Assembly: GCA_023381695.1 (NCBI GenBank)
Contig: JAMCQP010000072.1
Span: 38,272 to 102,271, forward strand
Origin: Bacillota bacterium
GTDB lineage: Bacteria; Bacillota; UBA5301; JAMCQP01
DNA: 64,000 nt
Reading direction: 5' to 3'
Part shown: piece after piece, positions 43,638 to 52,736 of the stretch
How positions within the stretch are numbered: the stretch's first letter is position 1
Layout of the letters: every line of letters starts with the position of its first letter
Program-made: the position numbers and the translations under genes
The notes under the pieces: generated by a model
Seen by the model: the letters and a program-made list of their open reading frames with translations, nothing else
What the model was told of the DNA's origin: nothing
Databases searched by the model: none

Positions 43638-43946
43638 CTAAATGGTTGTTCCGGCCAGTCGCTTGGATTGCTCTTTGGAGCCGGACAAGGCCTTACGCAG
43701 GCGGTAACTCTCCCCGGTGAACCCAGGATGTGCGCGTGATGCACCAGACGATCCACCAGAGCGGCAGTTAACCGGCTGTCTCCAAATACGCTGGTTCATT
43801 GCCCAAACTCCAGGTTGGAGGTAATGATGACACTGGAACGCTCGTAGCAGTCGGCAATTACGTTAAACAGCAGATCCGAGCCGTCCCGATGAAAGGGGAC
43901 AAAACCCGCTTCATCAAGGATCAAAAGCTCACATTGGCTTAATCAC
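43638..43946 (-). pseudogene. IS21-family IstB ATPase, C-terminal remnant
   Basis: On the minus strand: LSQCELLILDEAGFVPFHRD, then LLFNVIADCYERSSVIITSN, LEFGQ, an internal stop, then DSRLTAALVDRLVHHAHIL and, after a frameshift, FTGESYRLRKALSGSKEQ. This is the C-terminal two-thirds of an IstB helper ATPase, decayed by at least one stop and one frameshift. No IstA or terminal repeat was found. The rest of the 43319-44022 gap shows no other gene. Confidence 0.75.
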
Positions 43947-44022
43947 TCGCAGGAAGTTCAAATTTGAATAGAGAAGTTATCTAGCAAGATGGGATGTCCT
44001 GCATGACGAGGGAGGGTTTGGA

Positions 44023-46309
44023 TTGAACGGTGTTTCCCGGCCAGTTTCGGGTGATCAATTGCAGTCCTTTGAGCGAGTTGATCCAGATCGTAAGGTTGTT
44101 ATAGATAAAGCCCGTGATGGATGGATTAGGCGCTTGATCGACTTATCACGGAGAAACATACTCATATATTATCGAGATCTGAAAACAGGAACGGTCGATT
44201 TTTCCAATGCTGATTCTACGGCGATGTCGGCATTGTTAGCTGGCAAAAGTGTTCAAATTACTAAATTACTGCCCAATGAAGACGAAAATAAGATGCGAGC
44301 AAAGATCCATGAAATCCGTAGACGGGCGCTCTCTAACCTCGAAGAAAAAGGTCTTGAGACCTTATTCTTGGTGTTTGGTATGGCAACTTGGGATACTATG
44401 GATGGGGGACGCCCCCCCGAATCTCCAGTTTTAATGGTGCCGATCGTCATAGAGTCTCATGGACGTGAGGGTGGGTATTTCAGTCTTCGGTTGGTCGGGG
44501 AACCACAAATAAATCCTGTCCTGCTGCATGTGCTTGAGACGGAATACGGCTGCAAAATGGATGCAGAGTCGCTATTGGGTGAGGGGGAAGAAGATTTAGC
44601 GCACCTAATAAATGGCAAGACTCAAGCTGATAGCGCTGCTTCTTCTGTGACCAGCCAAAATGGCCATAGCGGATCCCAGCAACAAACAACTATGGCTAAA
44701 CATCCTGCAGAACCGTTGGCTCCACCAAATGGTAACCCTAAAGAGTTAGACAAACCCACTCACGTTAAAAAATTTGAAGAAGGACAAATCGTTTATGATA
44801 AACACGGGGTTCCGCTTATAATTACTTCTACTAAAGATTCTGGTCTTTTGTGGGTGCGATTCCCTAATGGACTTGTATCGTGGATCGAAAGAAACCAAGT
44901 ATCTACAGAACCACCTGAACATCGAGATGTTGGTGCGTTTGTTCGTTATCCCAACGGGATTGAACTATGGGTGGAGGATGAAGGCTTAACTGAAATCGAT
45001 TCTGCAGAAGGGATCTCTTCGCCAAGAGGGGCAAAGAAGTTTTCCGATGAAAACAGGGAAGAGGACGCACATGAGGTTGTTACTCCAAAAGAAATAGAAG
45101 AAACAGTTGACCCATTCCCGATATTTGATAGACTGGGTATGGCGGCTCAGGATGTTAAGGGATTTAAGATCAAAAGGCGGATTGTTCTTGGTAACTTCTC
45201 GTTTCAGAAAATGGCGATGGTTAAAGATCTCCAGAAATACGGTATGGAGATGGCCATGCACGATATCATTGCTGCCATCGCTGGTGACCCGAATGCTTGC
45301 AGTGAGATTGAGGCTGGCCAACACGATGTGGATCCTGGAGTGTTTGACCAAGTCCCCCCAGAAAACGAATTTTTGGTACTGGATGCGGATTCTAGCCAGC
45401 AACGGGTAATATCTGCGGCTTTGGGCGGGCAGAACGTTGCTGTCCAAGGTCCACCAGGCACAGGGAAAAGCCAGACCATTGTAAATTTAATTACCGCTTT
45501 GGTGGCACAGGGCGCCCTTGTCCTTTTTGTTGCTGAGAAACGTGCTGCGCTAGATGTGGTCCTCCGGCGCTTGAAATCTGTTGGGTTAGGCCATATTGCA
45601 TTGGATCTTCACGGGGCTGATATTTCCCGGCGTAGCGTGGTGCAACAGCTATCCGATAGTCTGGACTTTGTTCGGCGATCTACACCAGTGAATTGTGCGG
45701 AGCTTCATACGAGGCTCTTAGATCGGCGTAAACGTTTAAATGAGCATGTGAAACGTATTCACCTTCAGCGCCCTCCTTCGGGAATGAGTGCTTATGAATT
45801 GCAGGGCCGACTTCTGCGCCTTCCTCAAGAAGCGAAGACCAATGTGCGTTGGCGTGGAGAGAAACTCAAACAACTTACGGCAGAAAATGCAAGCCGGGTA
45901 CTTGACCTTTTAGTGGAAGCAGGGGGATTCGGCAGGCTGCTTTTTGGTTCGGATCCGTCCCCTTGGAACGGGGCGAAGTTAAAAGATGGCTTAGAAGTGG
46001 AACAAGCGACGGAATTGGCTCTTCGGCTAGCTGATGAACTTTTTCCTGCTTTTTATTCTAGCCTTATGCGACTCATTGTGGATACGGGTTTACCCGAACC
46101 TCCAAGCCTTCAGGAAGCACAAAAGCATTTTGAACTGGCGGGCGATTAACAAAACACTCAATCTCTATGCTGATAGCATTTTTTCTCAGGATCTCCAGAG
46201 CCATATCCAAACGTTATCCCCAGCCAGAAGGGGTGTCGTTTCTGCTATACTTGCCCGCTGCTTTAATGGGGAGTATCGCAGATCGTTGCGAAACATTAAG
46301 ACCCTCAGG
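44023..46309 (+). pseudogene. DUF4011-type superfamily I helicase, frameshifted and cut off by an IS
   Basis: Begins at TTG 44023 with the DUF4011 opening DGWIRRLIDLSRRNILIYYR. It continues with a Ser/Gln-rich linker (about 190-235), two short related beta repeats (VRFPNGLVSWIERNQ and VRYPNGIELWVEDEG) and the helicase Walker A VQGPPGTGKSQTIVNLIT near residue 475. The frame stops at 46149, but the neighbouring frame continues the protein (AINKTLNLYADSIFS, then RRGVVSAILARCFNGEYRRS) up to 46309, where the terminal repeat of an IS element begins. The Walker B and later helicase motifs are lost. Such helicases are common in defence islands. Confidence 0.75.
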
Positions 46310-46324
46310 CTGGCGTTGAACAGT
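46310..46324 (+). repeat. left terminal inverted repeat of the IS1634 element
   Basis: CTGGCGTTGAACAGT; its exact inverse lies at 48231-48245. Identity stops one base outside the repeat on both sides. Confidence 0.8.
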
Positions 46325-46431
46325 TACAAGGCACATTTGGGGTAACACCCTCCGGTAAAATGCGGGTTTCAGGTCCCTAAACGTAGGAAAAACGAGAAAA
46401 CCTGTAGGCACAATAAATGATAGATTTGTTC

Positions 46432-46460
46432 TTGCGTGTTCGGCATGTTTATGGTATAAT
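46432..46460 (+). promoter_or_regulatory. transposase promoter
   Basis: TTGCGT (46432-46437), 17-base spacer, TATAAT (46455-46460). Transcription would start about three bases before ATG 46470, so the mRNA may be almost leaderless, a common way to keep transposase low. Confidence 0.6.
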
Positions 46461-46469
46461 GTGGTTACA

Positions 46470-48155
46470 ATGTATATACGTACCACGAAGACCAAAACAA
46501 AAAACGGCATAGCCAAATATGTTCAGTTGGCCCATAACCAGCGAGACCCAAAAACCGGCGTGCCCAAGGCGGTCGTCCTTTACAACTTTGGGCGCATTGA
46601 TCAACTCGATCTGGATGCCTTGCGCCGGCTGGTGAAGAGTGTCTCTCGCTTCCTGGAGCCCCAAGAGGCCATGGCCATCCGGGAGCAACTGGGCGAAGAG
46701 TCGCCTTTTGAATTCCTGGGTTCCAGGCAAATAGGCGGTAGCTGGCTCCTTGACGGGATGTGGGAACGCCTGGGGATCGAAAAGACGCTTCAGCAGCTTC
46801 TATCCGAGCGAGACTTCCGTACCCCGATAGAGAGCCTGCTCTTGGCGATGGTGGCTAATCGGGCCTTGGCGCCGGCCAGCAAGTTGCATCTGGAGCATTG
46901 GGTGGCCAAGGAGACCCTCATTGATGAACTGCCCGAGGTGGATGTGCATCAGCTCTACCGGGCCATGGATTTTTTGATCGAGTCCGCGGATGAAATCCAG
47001 GAACGCGTCTTCTTCTCGGTGGCCAGCCTCTTGAACCTGGAAGTGGACGTGCTCTTTCTGGATACGACCACGACCTACTTTGAAATCGAAGGCGAAGACG
47101 AAGACCACGAGGACCAAAAAGCGCTCCGCAAGTGGGGTTACGGCAAAGACAACCACCCGGAACTGGCTCAAGTAGTGATCGCCTTTGCCGTGACCCGCGA
47201 TGGCATCCCGGTCCGCTGCTGGGTTTGGCCCGGCAATACGGCGGATGAAAATATTGTGGAGCAGGTCAAGAAAGACCTGAATGGCTGGAAATTAGGACGC
47301 GTGCTGATGGTTGAGGATACTGGCTTCAACTCCGAGGATAACCGTCGGATCTTGCAGGGGGCGGGTGGTCACTACCTCATCGGGGAAAAGATGCGTCTTG
47401 GTTCCCAAGGCAAGCCACACGAGGCCTTCAGCCGCAAAGGCAAGTACCAAAAGTTGGACAACGGGTTGGAGATCAAGGAAGTGATCATTGGTGGAGACAG
47501 TGAGGCTCGGCGGCGCTTCGTCATGGTGCGCAATCCCGAGGAGGCCAAAAGGGACAGCCAGAAGCGCCAGGAGATCGTTAAAGAGGTGGAACGCCGATTG
47601 GAGGAACTCCGGCAACTGGCTGGAGAGCCTCATAAGAAGGCGGCCTGTGCTCTGCGCAGCCACCAGGTCTATGGTCGGTATCTGAGACAAACCAGAACCG
47701 GCAAGCTGGTTTTAAATCACGCCAAAATCCGCTCTGAAGAGCATCTGGCTGGGAAGTACCTGGTGAGCACCTCGGATGACCAACTCTCCGCCAAGGATGT
47801 GGTACTGGGTTACAAGCAGTTGGCGGTCATCGAGCGGGTCTTTAAGGACCTCAAACACCTGGTGGATATTCGCCCCGTCTATCACCGGCTGGCGGATCGG
47901 ATTCGTGCTCATGTTCTGTTGTGCTGGTTGGCCATGCTGCTCATCCGGGTTGCCGAGAATGAAACAGAGCAGACCTGGCATGAGATGAAAAAGGCCCTTT
48001 CGACCTTGCATGTGGGAGGCCACAGAACCCATTCTGGCGAGGTCTGGCAAACCAATCCGGTGGATGAGGGCCAGAAAAAGCTATTTGAAACCCTGAAACT
48101 GAAACCGCCACCGCGTTATTACTCCATATCCACCCCCGCAAGGGGGACTATGTAG
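46470..48155 (+). CDS. IS1634-family transposase
   Basis: 561-residue DDE transposase of the IS4 superfamily. It starts MYIRTTKTKTKNGIAKYVQL, has the first catalytic Asp in DVLFLDTTTTYFEIEGED, the second in RVLMVEDTGFNSEDN, a YLIGEKM block, and the late Y-(2)-R-(3)-E region VIERVFKDLKHLVDIRP. Length and motifs are complete, so it may be active. There is no ribosome site before ATG 46470; the promoter lies ten bases away. Confidence 0.92.
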   Translation: MYIRTTKTKTKNGIAKYVQLAHNQRDPKTGVPKAVVLYNFGRIDQLDLDALRRLVKSVSRFLEPQEAMAIREQLGEESPFEFLGSRQIGGSWLLDGMWERLGIEKTLQQLLSERDFRTPIESLLLAMVANRALAPASKLHLEHWVAKETLIDELPEVDVHQLYRAMDFLIESADEIQERVFFSVASLLNLEVDVLFLDTTTTYFEIEGEDEDHEDQKALRKWGYGKDNHPELAQVVIAFAVTRDGIPVRCWVWPGNTADENIVEQVKKDLNGWKLGRVLMVEDTGFNSEDNRRILQGAGGHYLIGEKMRLGSQGKPHEAFSRKGKYQKLDNGLEIKEVIIGGDSEARRRFVMVRNPEEAKRDSQKRQEIVKEVERRLEELRQLAGEPHKKAACALRSHQVYGRYLRQTRTGKLVLNHAKIRSEEHLAGKYLVSTSDDQLSAKDVVLGYKQLAVIERVFKDLKHLVDIRPVYHRLADRIRAHVLLCWLAMLLIRVAENETEQTWHEMKKALSTLHVGGHRTHSGEVWQTNPVDEGQKKLFETLKLKPPPRYYSISTPARGTM

Positions 48156-48230
48156 TCACAATGATTTTCGCCTGGTAAATGGATGGGGTATAATTATCAT
48201 GGGCATTTCGGGCATTTTTTGTTACTACTT

Positions 48231-48245
48231 ACTGTTCAACGCCAG
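48231..48245 (-). repeat. right terminal inverted repeat of the IS1634 element
   Basis: ACTGTTCAACGCCAG, exact inverse of 46310-46324. Outside it the IS701 remnant begins. Confidence 0.8.
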
Positions 48246-48442
48246 ATGGACTTGCGGTCCAGATCGCTCAAGAGGCCCTTGACAAACGTCTCCCCGTGTT
48301 TTTGTTGTTCGTCCCGGTGGTAGCAGTCCTCAAAAGAGGCCAGGTATTCGTCCAACAGGGTTCCGAGTTTCCCGGCCTCCTGCACGTCCAGGCCGATCTC
48401 CGCCAACAGCTCCGGATTCCAGTCCGGCTGATGGAGCATCAT
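48246..48442 (-). pseudogene. IS701-family transposase, N-terminal remnant
   Basis: Minus-strand reading MMLHQPDWNPELLAEIGLD, then GTLLDEYLASFEDCYHRD and HGETFVKGLLSDLDRKSI, the usual start of IS701-type transposases (which continue RKSIEPIA). It breaks off exactly at the terminal repeat of the IS1634 element, which shows that the insertion or a later recombination removed the rest. Confidence 0.7.
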
Positions 48443-48630
48443 ATTGGGCACCCTCTTGGTCACTATTTGGGGGTTCGGGTGACGGCAAGGGTCTTGGGCA
48501 ATAAGTTTTGGCAAGGCCGGGTTAACACTACATCGTAAGCAAAATGATCTGAACAATCATAAACTAACTTGGTATAATATGCTGAGGGGTTCGGGGACGC
48601 AAGCAAATTAATGCAATCCAAGAGGCAGAG

Positions 48631-48944
48631 ATGAACAATGGCTTTTCGCTGAACGAACGGCCACTGGTCGGGAAACTCAAAGACATTCGACCGTTGGAGG
48701 TCCGGTTAGTCAACAAGACTGCGTGGGAACCGGTCTGGGATTATCTGGTCCGGAGTTACCATTACCTTGGCTACGAAAAGATGATTGGGCCCCGGATCAA
48801 GTACCTGGTTTTCCACCAAGACAGGCCGATCGCGGCTTTGAGTTACAATCGGGCGGCACTGCGCGTGGGCGTGCGGGATACGTTTTTGGGTTGGACACCC
48901 ACGCAGAAGCAGCAGTTCCTGCCGCAGGTGGTCAACAATAACCG
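48631..48944 (+). pseudogene. DUF4338 (DruA-like) gene, 5' part
   Basis: Starts MNNGFSLNERPLVGKLKDI at ATG 48631 and continues with DYLVRSYHYLGYEKMIGPRI, KYLVFHQDRPIAALSYNRAA and QKQQFLPQVVNNN, matching the N-terminal half of DUF4338 proteins such as DruA. At 48944 the gene is interrupted by the RIT element; the 3' part resumes at 52410. Joining the two at a shared AACCG restores an uninterrupted reading VVNNNRFLILPWVRVKNL. DUF4338 proteins occur both in Druantia defence systems and beside transposases; here the surroundings are transposon debris. Confidence 0.8.
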
Positions 48945-49028
48945 TTATCCAAACAAAAATAAAATCCAAACCTTTCAGAACAAAGCCGCGTAATCAAGCC
49001 GCTTTCCCCGAAAAAGGTTTGGATTTTT
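48940..49028 (+). repeat. left 89-bp inverted repeat of the RIT element
   Basis: Matches the complement of 52299-52387 at 87 of 89 positions. Inside it, AAAATCCAAACCTTT (48960-48974) and AAAGGTTTGGATTTT (near 49012-49027) form a second, nested inverted repeat, probably recombinase-binding arms. Confidence 0.85.
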
Positions 49029-49029
49029 T

Positions 49030-50112
49030 TTACCGCTTGATTGGTTTCGCGCCACAGAAATTCGCCAGTGATGCTTTGTTGTCCTTCCATTTCTTTGGGG
49101 CTTTCCGACTGTTCTCATCTTCAAGCGTCGCCAGAGCTTTCGCTTTCTGCTCGATTGTAACGTCCAGATACACCATCGTCGTCTGCAACTGTTCATGGCC
49201 CAGCAAGAGCGATATCTGCACGATGTTCATCCCGTCCTCCAGCCAATGAGACGCCTTCGCGTGCCTCAACTGGTGCGCATGGAAGTCCAGGGGGACCTCA
49301 ACGCACGACTTGTGGGCTGTTTCAGCATGTAGTTTGAGCCGCTTGCTTACCGCCATCTGGCTCATTTTCCTGCGTGGGCCGGCGTTGCGTGAATAGAAGA
49401 CGTAGGCATCCGGGGCCGGAACGTCCCCATGGAACTCCTTGAGGTGGCTCTTCAGGTGGGCGACCGCCTTTGGCAGGAGGTACAGTGTCCTTATCTTGTT
49501 GCCTTTCCCAATGATGTTGACATTGGGTTTCCTTGCATCCAGGTGCAATTGTCCAACTTTCATCGACAGGATTTCGTCAATTCTTGCCGCCGTGCCATAT
49601 ATGGCGACGATCAGCGCCAGGTCGCGCCGACCCGCCGTTGTAGAAGTATCCGGCGCCGCCATCAGTGCCCGCACCGCATCTTTGCTCATGCCCTTTACTT
49701 TCTTGCGCGTCCCCTTCCTCCGCTGTATGCCGGATGCGTCCTCGCTGATGTGGAGCATGGAGACCTGCTTGCCCCCGAGGTACTTCAGGAACACCCTCAG
49801 GGATGCGAGCCGGATGTTGCAGGTTTCCGGGGAACATCCGCGAGTATCGGCCAGCCACCGCAGCCATTCCTCAATCATGTCCCTGCTGAAACAGCCGCAG
49901 CTCAGCCTCTCCGGATCGATTCCCTTTTCGTCCTCGAGGAAACCTATGTAAAGCGAGATGGCGTACTCATACGACTTGAGGGTGTTTTCGCTGCGGCTCT
50001 TCTGGGACGGAACATATTCTCTCAGAAACGTGTGGATGTGCCGGGCGATGGCGATGGACTCTGTCTCAGCCTTCTTCATAATCCACCCCTGGCACGATGT
50101 TGTCGAAATCAC
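49030..50112 (-). CDS. tyrosine recombinase, third gene of the RIT element (RitC-like)
   Basis: 360 residues. It has the N-terminal SAM-like core-binding domain (RSENTLKSYEYAISLYIGFL) and a catalytic domain with Arg in YGTAARIDEILSM, HxLR in FHAHQLRHAKASHWL, LLGHEQLQTT and the nucleophile in MVYLDVTIEQ. All catalytic residues are present. It overlaps the second recombinase gene by 47 bases, and its stop codon lies at the inner edge of the left inverted repeat. Confidence 0.93.
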   Translation of the reverse strand: MISTTSCQGWIMKKAETESIAIARHIHTFLREYVPSQKSRSENTLKSYEYAISLYIGFLEDEKGIDPERLSCGCFSRDMIEEWLRWLADTRGCSPETCNIRLASLRVFLKYLGGKQVSMLHISEDASGIQRRKGTRKKVKGMSKDAVRALMAAPDTSTTAGRRDLALIVAIYGTAARIDEILSMKVGQLHLDARKPNVNIIGKGNKIRTLYLLPKAVAHLKSHLKEFHGDVPAPDAYVFYSRNAGPRRKMSQMAVSKRLKLHAETAHKSCVEVPLDFHAHQLRHAKASHWLEDGMNIVQISLLLGHEQLQTTMVYLDVTIEQKAKALATLEDENSRKAPKKWKDNKASLANFCGAKPIKR

Positions 50113-51025
50113 GCCCGGTCAGCTCCAGGATATCGGCCATAGCCGGTACCAGGTTGAAGTAGTACTTGGTGCTCTCCAGCGAAGCATGGCCCATGCTCTT
50201 GCTCAGGTACACGAGTTTCGAAAAGAACTCGAAGCCTTCGCCGATCCACTGGTTGATGTTTTCCACGGCGTAGTTGTGGCGCAACTCGTACGCCGTGGCA
50301 TGCGGTGTGTGGTGCTTGTGCCAGAGCTTGCGAAAATTGTATACCACCCACCCATTCGTGAGAGATGAACCTTTTGAGGCAGGGAAGAAATACTCCCGCC
50401 TCGGGTGCAGCGCCTGGATCGCGGCATTGTACCGCGCCAGCAGGTCCAGCATGGTGTCATGCAGGACGACATAGTGCTGGGAAGGGCCCTTGGAATGACG
50501 GAGGTTGAGAACGCCCTGAACCAGGTTTACGTCGTCCACACGGAGCATTCTCGCCTCGTTGGTCCTTATCCCGCTGCTGTACAGGAGTCGAAAGAATACC
50601 GGCACGACGATCCTGCGTGTAAGCACCGCCGGGGTGCGGGGTGTGGACGGCAGGTTGTCGCATGCCCGGAAGAAGTTCTCCAGTTCGAAGTCCGTGAACG
50701 CATGGGGCACGTAGGTGCGGGGTTCCATCTTTGGGATGTTCGGCCCCACGACATCTGCTATCTCCCGAACTCTCAGGTAACGGACGAAGTTCGAGATGAC
50801 GAAGATCCTCGTCCTGCAACTGTTGTTTGTCTCTGTGGCGCGCTGCACGCACCAACCGTCCACCATTTCCTGAGTCAGCGTCTCCGCTTCCGGGAACAAC
50901 CGTGCGCAATGGCTGTCGAAAAGGAACAGGTTTTGCTCGTATGTCTCGTTCCATCGCCCGGACGCTTTCTGAAAGGCGATGAACGCTTCCATCAAGGGGG
51001 TAAGAAAGGACGGAAACCTACTCAC
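50066..51025 (-). CDS. tyrosine recombinase, second gene of the RIT element (RitB-like)
   Basis: 319 residues, shorter than the other two. Catalytic Arg lies in YSSGIRTNEARMLRV; the second box reads TAYELRHNYAVENI, where Tyr stands in place of the usual His of HxxR; then SKSMGHASLESTKYYF with the nucleophile Tyr. It overlaps the first recombinase by eight bases and the third by 47. The altered box suggests that this subunit has a different role in the trio. Confidence 0.92.
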   Translation of the reverse strand: MSRFPSFLTPLMEAFIAFQKASGRWNETYEQNLFLFDSHCARLFPEAETLTQEMVDGWCVQRATETNNSCRTRIFVISNFVRYLRVREIADVVGPNIPKMEPRTYVPHAFTDFELENFFRACDNLPSTPRTPAVLTRRIVVPVFFRLLYSSGIRTNEARMLRVDDVNLVQGVLNLRHSKGPSQHYVVLHDTMLDLLARYNAAIQALHPRREYFFPASKGSSLTNGWVVYNFRKLWHKHHTPHATAYELRHNYAVENINQWIGEGFEFFSKLVYLSKSMGHASLESTKYYFNLVPAMADILELTGRDFDNIVPGVDYEEG

Positions 51026-52253
51026 CGGCGAACACCCCCTCGGACACTGGAAAACGGGCTATGCTAAGGGCGCATCCCTTGAGGTGGACAAGATCTGCCG
51101 AGAGGTAGGCCTCCACCGATTCAGGTACGGCATGTCCGAGCGCACCGCTAATCACCGCTTGGGGTACACCGTTACCCAAAAGGGTTGTCGCGAGGTGGTG
51201 GCGGAAGATATGGAAACCTCTCCTGTCTCCCTTCGACTGGCGTATGCCCGCTTCCTCCATAATTCGGGCTGCCACCCTCCAAATGCTGCTGCTTTCCATC
51301 CCTCTGTAAGGCCCTTGCTGGGTCAGAAATAGGATTGGGCAATCAACTGGGGGACGCTCATTAGTCAGGTAATCGTATATGGCGTTGCCAACGGTTGCAG
51401 TCAGGGCAAGTTCCAGGGGTTCCTCCGTCTTTTGCTGTCTGATCCTTATGAGATCGCATTCCCAGTCAATCGAAGCCAGATCCATGGCCGCGATGTCGCA
51501 ACACCGCAAACCGGTATAGTATGCAAGTTTCCCGATCACCCTGTCGCGCAAAGTGAGCGCATTGGACATGTCGTCCATCGCGTCGAGGATGGCATGCGCC
51601 TCCTGTGGCGTGAGGTATTGTATGTTCTTCCTTACCCTCTTCGTCACAGGGAGGAAGGAGGACAGCACTTTCCTGCATGCATCCGGGTTCAGGGGGATAC
51701 AAACCTTGAGGACAGCAGAGATAAATTTTCTGTAGTTATAGCTTTTGAGTTGTTCCCCATCCGGCGATACGAACACAGACATCACGGCTTCCTCGGTGAT
51801 GTCATCCAGCCGGTTGATTCCAGCATCCTGCAGGGAGAGTAGAAATGCGGAAACGTTTTTTGATTCCGTGTTTATGGAGGACTCCTTCTTGCCACGTTCC
51901 CGCGCCGCCATGCAGTAGTAGTCGATCAGCGACCTGAACTCGGGTGCCAGCTTTGGGTATGCACCCCTTTCCACAAGCCCCGACCACTTCCCGTCAGGAT
52001 AATTGCCGTGAAGATCGAACTCCATGATGGCGCCGATATACGCGCGTTTTTTTTCGAGCTTGCCAGGGGACAGCGGGATTGCCTCGTAGTGCTGGTACAC
52101 GTTGTTGTAACAGTTCCAGCCCCTAGTGTCAGCTTCCGCCAGAATCCACTGGATTTCCCTCCGTAACCTGCTAATGTAGTCATTCGAATACCCGGCAGTT
52201 TCCATGTACGTGATGAGCTTGGGGTAGTTGTTTCTTAGATTCTCTACATTCAT
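51018..52253 (-). CDS. tyrosine recombinase, first gene of the RIT element (RitA-like)
   Basis: 411 residues, starting MNVENLRNNYPKLITYMETA at ATG 52253 behind AGGAGGTCATCC. The long N-terminal domain is followed by the catalytic domain: Arg in YYTGLRCCDIAAMDL, HxxR in FHIFRHHLATTLL, GALGHAVPESVEAYLSAD with the nucleophile Tyr. It is the first gene read from the right-hand end; a promoter was not identified with confidence in the 45 bases before it. Confidence 0.93.
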   Translation of the reverse strand: MNVENLRNNYPKLITYMETAGYSNDYISRLRREIQWILAEADTRGWNCYNNVYQHYEAIPLSPGKLEKKRAYIGAIMEFDLHGNYPDGKWSGLVERGAYPKLAPEFRSLIDYYCMAARERGKKESSINTESKNVSAFLLSLQDAGINRLDDITEEAVMSVFVSPDGEQLKSYNYRKFISAVLKVCIPLNPDACRKVLSSFLPVTKRVRKNIQYLTPQEAHAILDAMDDMSNALTLRDRVIGKLAYYTGLRCCDIAAMDLASIDWECDLIRIRQQKTEEPLELALTATVGNAIYDYLTNERPPVDCPILFLTQQGPYRGMESSSIWRVAARIMEEAGIRQSKGDRRGFHIFRHHLATTLLGNGVPQAVISGALGHAVPESVEAYLSADLVHLKGCALSIARFPVSEGVFAGE

Positions 52254-52298
52254 ATGGATGACCTCCTATCAAAATTGATAGTAAGATCATACCATAGA

Positions 52299-52387
52299 AA
52301 AAATCCAAACCTTTTTCGGGAAAAGCGGCTTTATTACGCGGCTTTGTTCTGAAAGGTTTGGATTTTATTTTTGTTTGGATAACGGTT
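52299..52387 (-). repeat. right 89-bp inverted repeat of the RIT element
   Basis: Complement of 48940-49028 with two mismatches. On its outer side the DNA continues into an extra 32-bp palindrome not present at the left end. Confidence 0.85.
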
Positions 52388-52414
52388 AAAATCCAAACCT
52401 TTGGATTTTAACCG
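52383..52414. repeat. 32-bp palindrome at the right end of the RIT element
   Basis: Two 15-bp perfect arms (CGGTTAAAATCCAAA at 52383-52397 and its complement at 52400-52414) around CC. It reuses the AATCCAAA motif of the inverted repeats and ends with the AACCG that borders the target gene. It is absent from the left junction, so the element ends are asymmetric. Confidence 0.8.
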
Positions 52415-52736
52415 CTTTCTCATCTTGCCGTGGGTGCGGGTGAAAAACCTGGCTTCCCACTTGCTGGCGTCCACCCTGAGACGACTGGTGCGGGACTGGC
52501 CCGCCCTGTACGGCACCGAACCCTGGTTGGTAGAGACCTTTGTGGATCGGAATAAATACCGGGGCACCTGTTATCTGGCCGCCAACTGGTGTTACCTTGG
52601 CGAAACCCGGGGTTTTGCCAAGGTAGGCAAGGCCTTCGTCTACCATGGTCACCGCAAAGGGGTCTTTGTCTACCTGATTAACTCTACAGCGAAAGCCTTC
52701 GTCTGGGCCAAATGCAAGGGCTTGTCACCACCTTGA
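52410..52736 (+). pseudogene. DUF4338 (DruA-like) gene, 3' part
   Basis: Continues the interrupted gene from 48944: NRFLILPWVRVKNLASHLL, then RLVRDWPALYGTEPWLVETF and NKYRGTCYLAANWCYLGETR, conserved C-terminal DUF4338 segments. After FVYHGHRKGVFVYL the ending STAKAFVWAKCKGLSPP does not look like the family, and the following gene fragment begins in an overlapping frame, so the 3' end is probably a fusion junction. Confidence 0.75.

Larger units (their letters stand above)
46310..48245 (+). mobile_element. IS1634-family insertion sequence
   Basis: 1936-bp element with one transposase gene and perfect 15-bp terminal inverted repeats CTGGCGTTGAACAGT (46310-46324, and its complement at 48231-48245). 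The left end abuts the helicase remnant and the right end abuts the IS701 remnant, both cut at the repeat. The flanks share no target duplication, so the element sits at a deletion or recombination junction. Confidence 0.8.
48945..52414 (-). mobile_element. RIT element (three tyrosine recombinases)
   Basis: 3470-bp insertion with three overlapping tyrosine recombinase genes, all on the minus strand, bounded by 89-bp inverted repeats. This is the layout of RIT (recombinase in trio) elements. Removing 48945-52414 restores the druA-like reading frame exactly, and AACCG is present once at the left flank and once at the right end, so it is either the target duplication or the crossover core. Confidence 0.88.

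Noticed and set aside
43319..44022. Intact integrase gene behind the defence operon
   Set aside because: Only about 50 C-terminal codons with frameshifts remain.
48631..52736. Druantia anti-phage system
   Set aside because: Only a DruA-like (DUF4338) gene is present; it is interrupted, no druB-E genes are near, and the surroundings are transposon debris.
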